A stretch of DNA of 64,000 bases, taken from positions 14,774,537 to 14,838,536 of the forward strand of contig OZ038532.1 in the NCBI GenBank assembly GCA_964036665.1, given 5' to 3'. Below the pieces are notes generated by a model. It did no database searches. It had not been told where the DNA came from and worked only from the letters and a program-made list of their open reading frames with translations. Shown here one piece after another: positions 50,774 to 63,190 of the stretch (its first letter is position 1; each line of letters begins with the position of its first letter). Made by a program: the position numbers and the translations under genes. The stretch is from Gordius sp. MW1 (taxonomy: Eukaryota; Nematomorpha; Gordioida; Gordea; Gordiidae).

Positions 50774-53700
50774 GATCAGTCATCAAAAATTATTAACTTT
50801 AAATCACGATCGCATAGAGCTTGTTTCACAAAAACTAGAGACACGCTTAGAAAGCAATATTGAAAGAATCTAAACGCAACACGAAAATCTTAATTTCTCC
50901 CAATCTAAAACTTCGCCTCGTGCAAAAATTCTTATCGAGATTCTAACAAGGACATAATGCTAAGAATATTTACTGACTTTTAAAGATTTTTTCAGATTCC
51001 TTTCGAAAGAATATGAAAAATAATATTTTTTCGACCTCAAAATTTTTTCAATTTTTTGTTCAACCATATCGCCTCTATGAAAGTTTTCGATATCAGAGGT
51101 AAATTCTGTAAAAAAAAAATTTTTTGATCAGTCATCAAAAATTATTAACTTTAAATCACGATCGCATAGAGCTTGTTTCACAAAAACTAGAGACACGCTT
51201 AGAAAGCGATATTGAAACAAAACGTAACAAGAAAATTTTAATTTCTCTCAATCTAAAACTTTGCCTCGTGCAAAAATTCTTATCGAGATTCTAACAAGGA
51301 CATAATGCTAAGAATATTTACAAGCTTTTAAAGATTTTTTCAGCCCCCTTTCGAAAGAATATGAAAAATAATTATTTCTTCGACCTCAGAATTTTTTCAC
51401 TTTTTCCGTTCTACCATATCGCCCCCATGAAAGTTTTCGATATCAGAGGTGAATTCCGAAAAAAATATTTTTTCATCTAAAATTATTAACTTAAATCACG
51501 ATCGCATAGAGCTTGTTTCACAAAAACTAGAGACACGCTTAGAAAGCGATATTGAAACAATCTAAACGCAACACGAAAATCTTAATTTCTCTCAATCTAA
51601 AACTTCGCCTCGTGCAAAAATTCTTATCGAATTTCTAACAAGGACATAATGCTAAGAATATTTACTGACTTTTAAAGATTTTTTCAGTCCCTTTTCGAAA
51701 GAATATGAAAAATAATATTTTTTACGACCTCAAAATTTTTTCAATTTTTTCGTTTATCGGACCCATGAAAGTTTTCGATATCAGAGATGAATTCAGTAAA
51801 AAAAATTTTTTGGATCAATCATCAAAAATTATTTACTTTAAATCACGATCGCATAGAGCTTGTTTCACAAAAACTAGGGGGACACGCTTAGAAAGCGATA
51901 TTGAAACAATCTAAACGCAACACGAAAATCTTAATTTCTCTAAATCTAAAACTTCGCCTCGTGCAAAAATTCTTATCGAGATTCTAACAAGGACATAATG
52001 CTAAGAATATTTACTGATATTTAAAGATTTTTTCAGATTCCTTTCGAAAGAATATGAAAAATAATATTTTTTCGACCTCAAAATTTTTTCAATTTATTCG
52101 TTCAACCATATCGCCCCCATGAAAGTTTTCGATATCAGTAAAAAAAAATTTTTGATCAGTCATCAAAAATTATTAACTTTAAATCACGATCGAATAGAGC
52201 TTGTTTCACAAAAACTAGAGACACGCTTATAAAGCGATATTGAAACTATCTAAACGCAACACGAAAATCTTGATTTCTCTCAATCTAAAACTTCGCCTCG
52301 TGCAAAAATTCTTATCGAGATTCTAAAAGGACATAATGCTAAGAATATTTACTGATATTTAAAGATTTTTTCAGATTCCTTTCGAAAGAATATGAAAAAA
52401 AAATATTTTTTCGACCTCAAAATTTTTTCAATTTTTTTGTTCAACCATATCGCCTCTATGAAAGTTTTCGATATCAGAGGTAAATTCTGTAAAAAAAAAT
52501 TTTTTTGATCAGTCATCAAAAATTATTAACTTTAAATCACGATCGCATAGAGCTTGTTTCACAAAAACTAGAGACACGCTTAGAAAGCAATATTGAAAGA
52601 ATCTAAACGCAACACGAAAATCTTAATTTCTCCCAATCTAAAACTTCGCCTCGTGCAAAAATTCTTATCGAGATTCTAACAAGGACATAATGCTAAGAAT
52701 ATTTACTGACTTTTAAAGATTTTTTCAGATTCCTTTCGAAAGAATATGAAAAATAATATTTTTTCGACCTCAAAATTTTTTCAATTTTTTGTTCAACCAT
52801 ATCGCCTCTATGAAAGTTTTCGATATCAGAGGTAAATTCTGTAAAAAAAAATTGTTTTGATCAGTCATCAAAAATTATTAACTTTAAATCACGATCGCAT
52901 AGAGCTTGTTTCACAAAAACTAGAGACACGCTTAGAAAGCGATATTGAAACAAAACGTAACAAGAAAATTTTAATTTCTCTCAATCTAAAACTTTGCCTC
53001 GTGCAAAAATTCTTATCGAGATTCTAACAAGGACATAATGCTAAGAATATTTACAAGCTTTTAAAAATTTTTTCAGCCCCCTTTCGAAAGAATATAAAAA
53101 ATAATTATTTTTTCGACCTCAGAATTTTTCACTTTTTCCGTTCTACCATATCGCCCCCATGAAAGTTTTCGATATCAGAGGTGAATTCCGAAAAAAATAT
53201 TTTTTCATCTAAAATTATTAACTTAAATCACGATCGCATAGAGCTTGTTTCACAAAAACTAGAGACACGCTTAGAAAGCGATATTGAAACAATCTAAACG
53301 CAACAGGAAAATCTTAATTTCTCTCAATCTAAAACTTCGCCTCGTGCAAAAATTCTTATCGAGATTAATGCTAAGAATATTTACTCACTTTAAAAAATTT
53401 TTTCAGTCCCTTTTTAAAAGAATATGAAAAATAATATTTTTTACGACCTCAAAATTTTTTCAATTTTTTCGTTTATCGGACCCATGAAAGTTTTCGATAT
53501 CAATGAATTCAGTAAAAAAAAATTTTTTGATCAATCATCAAAAATTATTAACTTTAAATCACGATCGCATAGAGCTTGTTTCACAAAAACTAGAGACACG
53601 CTTAGAAAGCGATATTGAAACAATCTAAACGCAACACGAAAATCTTAATTTCTCTCAATCTAAAACTTCGCCTCGTGCAAAAATTCTTATCGAGATTCTA

Positions 53701-56262
53701 ACAAGGACATAATGCTAAGAATATTTACTGACTTTTAAAGATATTTTCAGCCTCCTTTCAAAAGAATATGAAAAATAATATTTTTTTCGACCTCAAAATT
53801 TTTTCAATTTTTTCGTTTAACCATATCGCCTCTATGAAAGTTTTTGATATCAGAGGTAAATTCAGTAAAAAAAAATTTTTTTGATAAGTCATCAAAAATT
53901 ATTAACTTTAAATCACGATCGCATAGAGCTTGTTTCACAAAAACTAGAGACACGCTTAGAAAGCAATATTGAAACAATCTAAACGCAACACGAAAATTTT
54001 AATTTCTCTCAATCTAAAACTCCTCATGCAAAAATTTTTATCGAGATTCTAACAAGCGTATAATGCTAAGAATATTTACTGACTTTTAAAGATTTTTTCA
54101 GATTCCTTTTGAAAGAATATGAAAAATAATATTTTTTCGACATCAAAATTTTTTCAATTTATTCGTTCAACCATATCGCTCCCATGAAAGTTTTCGATAT
54201 CAGTAAAAAAAAATTTTTGATCAGTCATAAAAAATTATTAACTTTAAATCACGATCGCATAGAGCTTGTTTCACAAAAACTAGAGACACGCTTATAAAGC
54301 GATATTGAAACTATCTAAACGCAACACGAAAATCTTAATTTCTCTCAAACTTCGCCTCGTGCAAAAATTCTTATCGAGATTCTAACAAGGACATAATGCT
54401 AAGAATATTTACTGATATTTAAAGATTTTTTCAGATTCCTTTCGAAAGAATATGAAAAATAATATTTTTTCGACCTCAAAATTTTTTCAATTTTTTGTTC
54501 AACCATATCGCCTCTATGAAAGTTTTCGAAATCAGAGGTAAATTCCGTAAAAAAAATTTTTGATCAGTCATCAAAAATTTTTAACTTTAAATCAGGATCG
54601 AGCTTGTTTCACAAAAACTAGAGACACGCTTATAAAGCGATATTGAAACTATCTAAACGCAACACGAAAATCTTAATTAACTTCGCCTCGTTCAAAAATT
54701 CTTATCGAGATTCTAACAAGGACATAATGCTAAGAATATTTACTGATATTTAAAGATTTTTTCAGATTCCTTTCGAAAGAATATGAAAAATAATATTTTT
54801 TCGACCTCAAAATTTTTTCAATTTTTTGTTCAACCATATCGCCTCTATGAAAGTTTTCGATATCAGAGGTAAATTCTGTAAAAAAAAATTTTTTTGATCA
54901 GTCATCAAAAATTATTAACTTTAAATCACGATCGCATAAAGCTTGTTTCACAAAAACTAGAGACACGCTTAGAAAGCAATATTGAAAGAATCTAAACGCA
55001 ACACGAAATTCTTAATTTCTCCCAATCTAAAACTTCGCCTCGTGCAAAAATTCTTATCGAGATTCTAACAAGGACATAATGCTAAGAATATTTACTGACT
55101 TTTAAAGATTTTTTCAGATTCCTTTCGAAAGAATATGAAAAATAATATTTTTTTCGACCTCAAAATTTTTTCAATTTATTCGTTCAACCATATCGCCCCC
55201 ATGAAAGTTTTCGATATCAGAGGTGAATTCCGTAAAAAAAATTTCTTTTGATCAGTCATCAAAAATTATTAACTTTAAATCACGATCGCATAGAGCTTGT
55301 TTCACAAAAATTAGAGACACGCTTAGAAAGCGATATTGAAACAAAACGTAACAAGAAAATTTTAATTTCTCTCAATCTAAAACTTTGCCTCGTGCAAAAA
55401 TTCTTATCGAGATTCTAACAAGGACATAATGCTAAGAATATTTACAAGCTTGTAAAGATTTTTTCAGCCCCCTTTCGAAAGAATATGAAAAATAATTATT
55501 TCTTCGACCTCAGAATTTTTTCACTTTTTCCGTTCTACCATATCGCCCCCATGAAAGTTTTCGATATCAGAGGTGAATTCCGAAAAAAATATTTTTTCAT
55601 CTAAAATTATTAACTTAAATCACGATCGCATAGAGCTTGTTTCACAAAAACTAGAGACACGCTTAGAAAGCGATATTGAAACAATCTAAACGCAACACGA
55701 AAATCTTAATTTCTCTCAATCTAAAACTTCGCCTCGTGCAAAAATTCTTATCGAATTTCTAACAAGGACATAATGCTAAGAATATTTACTGACTTTTAAA
55801 GATTTTTTCAGTCCCTTTTCGAAAGAATATGAAAAATAATATTTTTTACGACCTCAAAATTTTTTCAATTTTTTCGTTTATCGGACCCATGAAAGTTTTC
55901 GATATCAGAGATGAATTCAGTAAAAAAAAATTTTTGGATCAATCATTAGAAATTATTAACTTTAAATCACGATCGCATAGAGCTTGTTTCACAAAAACTA
56001 GAGACACGCTTATAAAGCGATATTGAAACTATCTAAACGCAACACGAAAATCTTAATTAACTTCGCCTCGTTCAAAAATTCTTATCGAGATTCTAACAAG
56101 GACATAATGCTAAGAATATTTACTGATATTTAAAGATTTTTTCAGATTCCTTTCGAAAGAATATGAAAAATAATATTTTTTCGACCTCAAAATTTTTTCA
56201 ATTTATTCGTTCAACCATATCGCCCCCATGAAAGTTTTCGATATCAGTAAAAAAAAATTTTT
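50774..56262. repeat. HOR-C unit 2 (16 monomers, 5,489 bp)
   Basis: This is a direct tandem copy of 45285-50773 at a constant offset of 5,489. By eye I found only two substitutions (46704/52193 and 48621/54110) and no length change. All the rare marks listed for unit 1 are present. Similarity continues a little past the unit and ends by about 56,336, where unit 1 has cttagaaagcaatattg and this copy has cttataaagcgatattg. Confidence 0.92.
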
Positions 56263-56830
56263 GATCAGTCATCAAAAATTATTAACTTTAAATCACGATC
56301 GCATAGAGCTTGTTTCACAAAAACTAGAGACACGCTTATAAAGCGATATTGAAACCATCTAAACGCAACACGAAAATCTTAATTTCTCTCAATCTAAAAC
56401 TTCGCCTCGTGCAAAAATTCTTATCGAGATTCTAACAAGGACATAATGCTAAGAATATTTACTGATATTTAAAGATTTTTTCATATTCCTTTCGAAAGAA
56501 TATGAAAAATAATATTTTTTCGACCTCAAAATTTTTTCAATTTTTTGTTCAACCATATCGCCTCTATGAAAGTTTTCGAAATCAGAGGTAAATTCCGTAA
56601 AAAATTTTTTGATCAGTCATCAAAAATTATTAACTTTAAATCACGATCGAGCTTGTTTCACAAAAACTAGAGACACGCTTATAAAGCGATATTGAAACTA
56701 TCTAAACGCAACACGAAAATCTTAATTAACTTCGCCTCGTTCAAAAATTCTTATCGAGATTCTAACAAGGACATAATGCTAAGAATATTTACTGATATTT
56801 AAAGATTTTTCAGATTCCTTTCGAAAGAAT

Positions 56831-59800
56831 ATGAAAAATAATATTTTTTCGACCTCAAAATTTTTTCAATTTTTTGTTCAACCATATCGCCTCTATGAAA
56901 GTTTTCGATATCAGAGGTAAATTCTGTAAAAAAAAATTTTTTTGATCAGTCATCAAAAATTATTAACTTTAAATCACGATCGCATAGAGCTTGTTTCACA
57001 AAAACTAGAGACACGCTTAGAAAGCAATATTGAAAGAATCTAAACGCAACACGAAAATCTTAATTTCTCCCAATCTAAAACTTCGCCTCGTGCAAAAATT
57101 CTTATCGAGATTCTAACAAGGACATAATGCTAAGAATATTTACTGACTTTTAAAGATTTTTTCAGATTCCTTTCGAAAGAATATGAAAAATAATATTTTT
57201 TCGACCTCAAAATTTTTTCAATTTTTTGTTCAACCATATCGCCTCTATGAAAGTTTTCGATATCAGAGGTAAATTCTGTAAAAAAAAATTTTTTTGATCA
57301 GTCATCAAAAATTATTAACTTTAAATCACGATCGCATAGAGCTTGTTTCACAAAAACTAGAGACACGCTTAGAAAGCGATATTGAAACAAAACGTAACAA
57401 GAAAATTTTAATTTCTCTCAATCTAAAACTTTGCCTCGTGCACTTATCGAGATTCTAACAAGGACATAATGCTAAGAATATTTACAAGCGTTTAAAGATT
57501 TTTTCAGCCCCCTTTCGAAAGAATATGAAAAATAATTATTTCTTCGACCTCAGAATTTTTTCACTTTTTCCGTTCTACCATATCGCCCCCATGAAAGTTT
57601 TCGATATCAGAGGTGAATTCCGAAAAAAATATTTTTTCATCTAAAATTATAAACTTAAATCACGATCGCATAGAGCTTGTTTCACAAAAACTAGAGACAC
57701 GCTTAGAAAGCGATATTGAAACAATCTAAACGCAACACGAAAATCTTAATTTCTCTCAATCTAAAACTTCGCCTCGTGCAAAAATTCTTATCGAATTTCT
57801 AACAAGGACATAATGCTAAGAATATTTACTGACTTTTATAGATTTTTTCAGTCCCTTTTCGAAAGAATATGAAAAATAATATTTTTTACGACCTCAAAAT
57901 TTTTTCAATTTTTTCGTTTATCGGACCCATGAAAGTTTTCGATATCAGAGATGAATTCAGTAAAAAAAAATTTTTGGATCAATCATCAAAAATTATTTAC
58001 TTTAAATCACGATCGCATAGAGCTTGTTTCACAAAAACTAGAGACACGCTTAGAAAGCGATATTGAAACAATCTAAACGCAACACGAAAATCTTAATTTC
58101 TCTCAATCTAAAACTTCGCCTCGTGCAAAAATTCTTATCGAGATTCTAACAAGGACATAATGCTAAGAATATTTACTGATATTTAAAAATTTTTTCAGAT
58201 TCCTTTCGAAAGAATATGAAAAATAATATTTTTTCGACCTCAAAATTTTTTCAATTTTTTGTTCAACCATATCGCCTCTATGAAAGTTTTCGAAATCAGA
58301 GGTAAATTCCGTAAAAAAATTTTTTGATCAGTCATCAAAAATTATTAACTTTAAATCACTATCGAGCTTGTTTCACAAAAACTAGAGACACGCTTATAAA
58401 GCGATATTGAAACTATCTAAACGCAACACGAAAATCTTGATTTCTCTCAATCTAAAACTTCGCCTCGTGCAAAAATTCTTATCGAGATTCTAACAAGGAC
58501 ATAATGCTAAGAATATTTACTGATATTTAAAGATTTTTTCAGATTCCTTTCGAAAGAATATGAAAAATAATATTTTTTCGACCTCAAAATTTTTTCAATT
58601 TTTTGTTCAACCATATCGCCTCTATGAAAGTTTTCGAAATCAGAGGTAAATTCCGTAAAAAAAATTTTTGATCAGTCATCAAAAATTATTAACTTTAAAT
58701 CACGATCGAGCTTGTTTCACAAAAACTAGAGACACGCTTATAAAGCGATATTGAAACTATCTAAACGCAACACGAAAATCTTAATTAACTTCGCCTCGTT
58801 CAAAAATTCTTATCGAGATTCTAACAAGGACATAATGCTAAGAATATTTACTGATATTTAAAGATTTTTTCAGATTCCTTTCGAAAGAATATGAAAAATA
58901 ATATTTTTTCGACCTCAAAATTTTTTCAATTTTTTGTTCAACCATATCGCCTCTATGAAAGTTTTCGATATCAGAGGTAAATTCTGTAAAAAAAAATTTT
59001 TTTGATCAGTCATCAAAAATTATTAACTTTAAATCACGATCGCATAGGGCTTGTTTCACAAAAACTAGAGACACGCTTAGAAAGCAATATTGAAAGAATC
59101 TAAACGCAACACGAAAATCTTAATTTCTCCCAATCTAAAACTTCGCCTCGTGCAAAAATTCTTATCGAGATTCTAACAAGGACATAATGCTAAGAATATT
59201 TACTGACTTTTAAAGATTTTTTCAGATTCCTTTCGAAAGAATATGAAAAATAATATTTTTTCGACCTCAAAATTTTTTCAATTTTTTGTTCAACCATATC
59301 GCCTCTATGAAAGTTTTCGATATCAGAGGTAAATTCTGTAAAAAAAAAAATTTTTGATCAGTCATCAAAAATTATTAACTTTAAATCACGATCGCATAGA
59401 GCTTGTTTCACAAAAACTAGAGACACGCTTAGAAAGCGATATTGAAACAAAACGTAACAAGAAAATTTTAATTTCTCTCAATCTAAAACTTTGCCTCGTG
59501 CAAAAATTCTTATCGAGATTCTAACAAGGACATAATGCTAAGAATATTTACAAGCTTTTAAAGATTTTTTCAGCCCCCTTTCGAAAGAATATGAAAAATA
59601 ATTATTTCTTCGACCTCAGAATTTTTTCACTTTTTCCGTTCTACCATATCGCCCCCATGAAAGTTTTCGATATCAGAGGTGAATTCCGAAAAAAATATTT
59701 TTTCATCTAAAATTATTAACTTAAATCACGATCGCATAGAGCTTGTTTCACAAAAACTAGAGACACGCTTAGAAAGCGATATTGAAACAATCTAAACGCA

Positions 59801-60281
59801 ACACGAAAATCTTAATTTCTCTCAATCTAAAACTTCGCCTCGTGCAAAAATTCTTATCGAATTTCTAACAAGGACATAATGCTAAGAATATTTACTGACT
59901 TTTAAAGATTTTTTCAGTCCCTTTTCGAAAGAATATGAAAAATAATATTTTTTACGACCTCAAAATTTTTTCAATTTTTTCGTTTATCGGACCCATGAAA
60001 GTTTTCGATATCAGAGATGAATTCAGTAAAAAAAAATTTTTGGATCAATCATCAAAAATTATTTACTTTAAATCACGATCGCATAGAGCTTGTTTCACAA
60101 AAACTAGAGACACGCTTAGAAAGCGATATTGAAACAATCTAAACGCAACACGAAAATCTTAATTTCTCTAAATCTAAAACTTCGCCTCGTGCAAAAATTC
60201 TTATCGAGATTCTAACAAGGACATAATGCTAAGAATATTTACTGATATTTAAAGATTTTTTCAGATTCCTTTCGAAAGAAT
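56831..60281. repeat. Partial 6-monomer tandem repeat (~2,060-2,066-bp period)
   Basis: The monomers at 56831, 57183, 57525 and 57869 match those at 58891, 59243, 59591 and 59935 in order. The remaining two positions of the unit differ in type (58216 and 58560 against 60282 and 60621), so only four of six monomers are duplicated. A 6-bp loss near 57,442 (cgtgcacttatcg) accounts for the change in offset. Confidence 0.75.
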
Positions 60282-63190
60282 ATGAAAAATAATATTTTTT
60301 CGACCTCAAAATTTTTTCAATTTATTCGTTCAACCATATCGCCCCCATGAAAGTTTTCGATATCAGTAAAAAAAATTTTTTGATCAGTCATCAAAAATTA
60401 TTAACTTTAAATCACGATCGCATAGAGCTTGTTTCACAAAAACTAGAGACACGCTTATAAAGCGATATTGAAACTATCTAAACGCAACACGAAAATCTTG
60501 ATTTCTCTCAATCTAAAACTTCGCCTCGTGCAAAAATTCTTATCGAGATTCTAACAAGGACATAATGCTAAGAATATTTACTGATATTTAAAGATTTTTT
60601 CAGATTCCTTTCGAAAGAATATGAAAAAAAAATATTTTTTCGACCTCAAAATTTTTTCAATTTTTTTGTTCAACCATATCGCCTCTATGAAAGTTTTCGA
60701 TATCAGAGGTAAATTCTGTAAAAAAAAATTTTTTTGATCAGTCATCAAAAATTATTAACTTTAAATCACGATCGCATAGAGCTTGTTTCACAAAAACTAG
60801 AGACACGCTTAGAAAGCAATATTGAAAGAATCTAAACGCAACACGAAAATCTTAATTTCTCCCAATCTAAAACTTCGCCTCGTGCAAAAATTCTTATCGA
60901 GATTCTAACAAGGACATAATGCTAAGAATATTTACTGACTTTTAAAGATTTTTGCAGATTCCTTTCGAAAGAATATGAAAAATAATATTTTTTCGACCTC
61001 AAAATTTTTTCAATTTTTTGTTCAACCATATCGCCTCTATGAAAGTTTTCGATATCAGAGGTAAATTCTGTAAAAAAAAATTGTTTTGATCAGTCATCAA
61101 AAATTATTAACTTTAAATCACGATCGCATAGAGCTTGTTTCACAAAAACTAGAGACACGCTTAGAAAGCGATATTGAAACAAAACGTAACAAGAAAATTT
61201 TAATTTCTCTCAATCTAAAACTTTGCCTCGTGCAAAAATTCTTATCGAGATTCTAACAAGGACATAATGCTAAGAATATTTACAAGCTTTTAAAAATTTT
61301 TTCAGCCCCCTTTCGAAAGAATATAAAAAATAATTATTTTTTCGACCTCAGAATTTTTCACTTTTTCCGTTCTACCATATCGCCCCCATGAAAGTTTTCG
61401 ATATCAGAGGTGAATTCCAAAAAAAATATTTTTTCATCTAAAATTATTAACTTAAATCACGATCGCATAGAGCTTGTTTCACAAAAACTAGAGACACGCT
61501 TAGAAAGCGATATTGAAACAATCTAAACGCAACAGGAAAATCTTAATTTCTCTCAATCTAAAACTTCGCCTCGTGCAAAAATTCTTATCGAGATTCTTAC
61601 AAGGACATAATGCTAAGAATATTTACTCACTTTAAAAAATTTTTTCAGTCCCTTTTTAAAAGAATATGAAAAATAATATTTTTTACGACCTCAAAATTTT
61701 TTCAATTTTTTCGTTTATCGGACCCATGAAAGTTTTCGATATCAATGAATTCAGTAAAAAAAAATTTTTTGATCAATCATCAAAAATTATTAACTTTAAA
61801 TCACGATCGCATAGAGCTTGTTTCACAAAAACTAGAGACACGCTTAGAAAGCGATATTGAAACAATCTAAACGCAACACGAAAATCTTAATTTCTCTCAA
61901 TCTAAAACTTCGCCTCGTGCAAAAATTCTTATCGAGATTCTAACAAGGACATAATGCTAAGAATATTTACTGACTTTTAAAGATATTTTCAGCCTCCTTT
62001 CAAAAGAATATGAAAAATAATATTTTTTTCGACCTCAAAATTTTTTCAATTTTTTCGTTTAACCATATCGCCTCTATGAAAGTTTTCGATATCAGAGGTA
62101 AATTCAGTAAAAAAAAATTTTTTTGATAAGTCATCAAAAATTATTAACTTTAAATCACGATCGCATAGAGCTTGTTTCACAAAAACTAGAGACACGCTTA
62201 GAAAGCAATATTGAAACAATCTAAACGCAACACGAAAATTTTAATTTCTCTCAATCTAAAACTCCTCATGCAAAATTTTTTATCGAGATTCTAACAAGGG
62301 TATAATGCTAAGAATATTTACTGACTTTTAAAGATTTTTTCAGATTCCTTTCGAAAGAATATGAAAAATAATATTTTTTCGACATCAAAATTTTTTCAAT
62401 TTATTCGTTCAACCATATCGCCCCCATGAAAGTTTTCGATATCAGTAAAAAAAAATTTTTGATCAGTCATAAAAAATTATTAACTTTAAATCACGATCGC
62501 ATAGAGCTTGTTTCACAAAAACTAGAGACACGCTTATAAAGCGATATTGAAACTATCTAAACGCAACACGAAAATCTTAATTTCTCTCAATCTAAAACTT
62601 CGCCTCGTGCAAAAATTCTTATCGAGATTCTAACAAGGACATAATGCTAAGAATATTTACTGATATTTAAAGATTTTTTCAGATTCCTTTCGAAAGAATA
62701 TGAAAAATAATATTTTTTCGACCTCAAAATTTTTTCAATTTTTTGTTCAACCATATCGCCTCTATGAAAGTTTTCGAAATCAGAGGTAAATTCCGTAAAA
62801 AAAATTTTTGATCAGTCATCAAAAATTTTTAACTTTAAATCAGGATCGAGCTTGTTTCACAAAAACTAGAGACACGCTTATAAAGCGATATTGAAACTAT
62901 CTAAACGCAACACGAAAATCTTAATTAACTTCGCCTCGTTCAAAAATTCTTATCGAGATTCTAACAAGGACATAATGCTAAGAATATTTACTGATATTTA
63001 AAGATTTTTTCAGATTCCTTTCGAAAGAATATGAAAAATAATATTTTTTCGACCTCAAAATTTTTTCAATTTTTTGTTCAACCATATCGCCTCTATGAAA
63101 GTTTTCGATATCAGAGGTAAATTCTGTAAAAAAAAATTTTTTTGATCAGTCTTCAAAAATTATTAACTTTAAATCACGATCGCATAGAGC
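58990..63190. repeat. HOR-C unit 3, partial and edited
   Basis: It follows unit 2 from about 50,770 to 54,880 at an offset of about 8,230-8,248. The monomers at 59243, 59591, 59935, 60282, 60621, 60975, 61323, 61666, 62010, 62361, 62700 and 63031 appear in the expected order. It lacks the aaactaggggg insertion and the 13-bp loss shared by units 1 and 2, so those two units share a later common origin. The monomers matching 55135 and 55485 are skipped before 63383. Confidence 0.8.
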
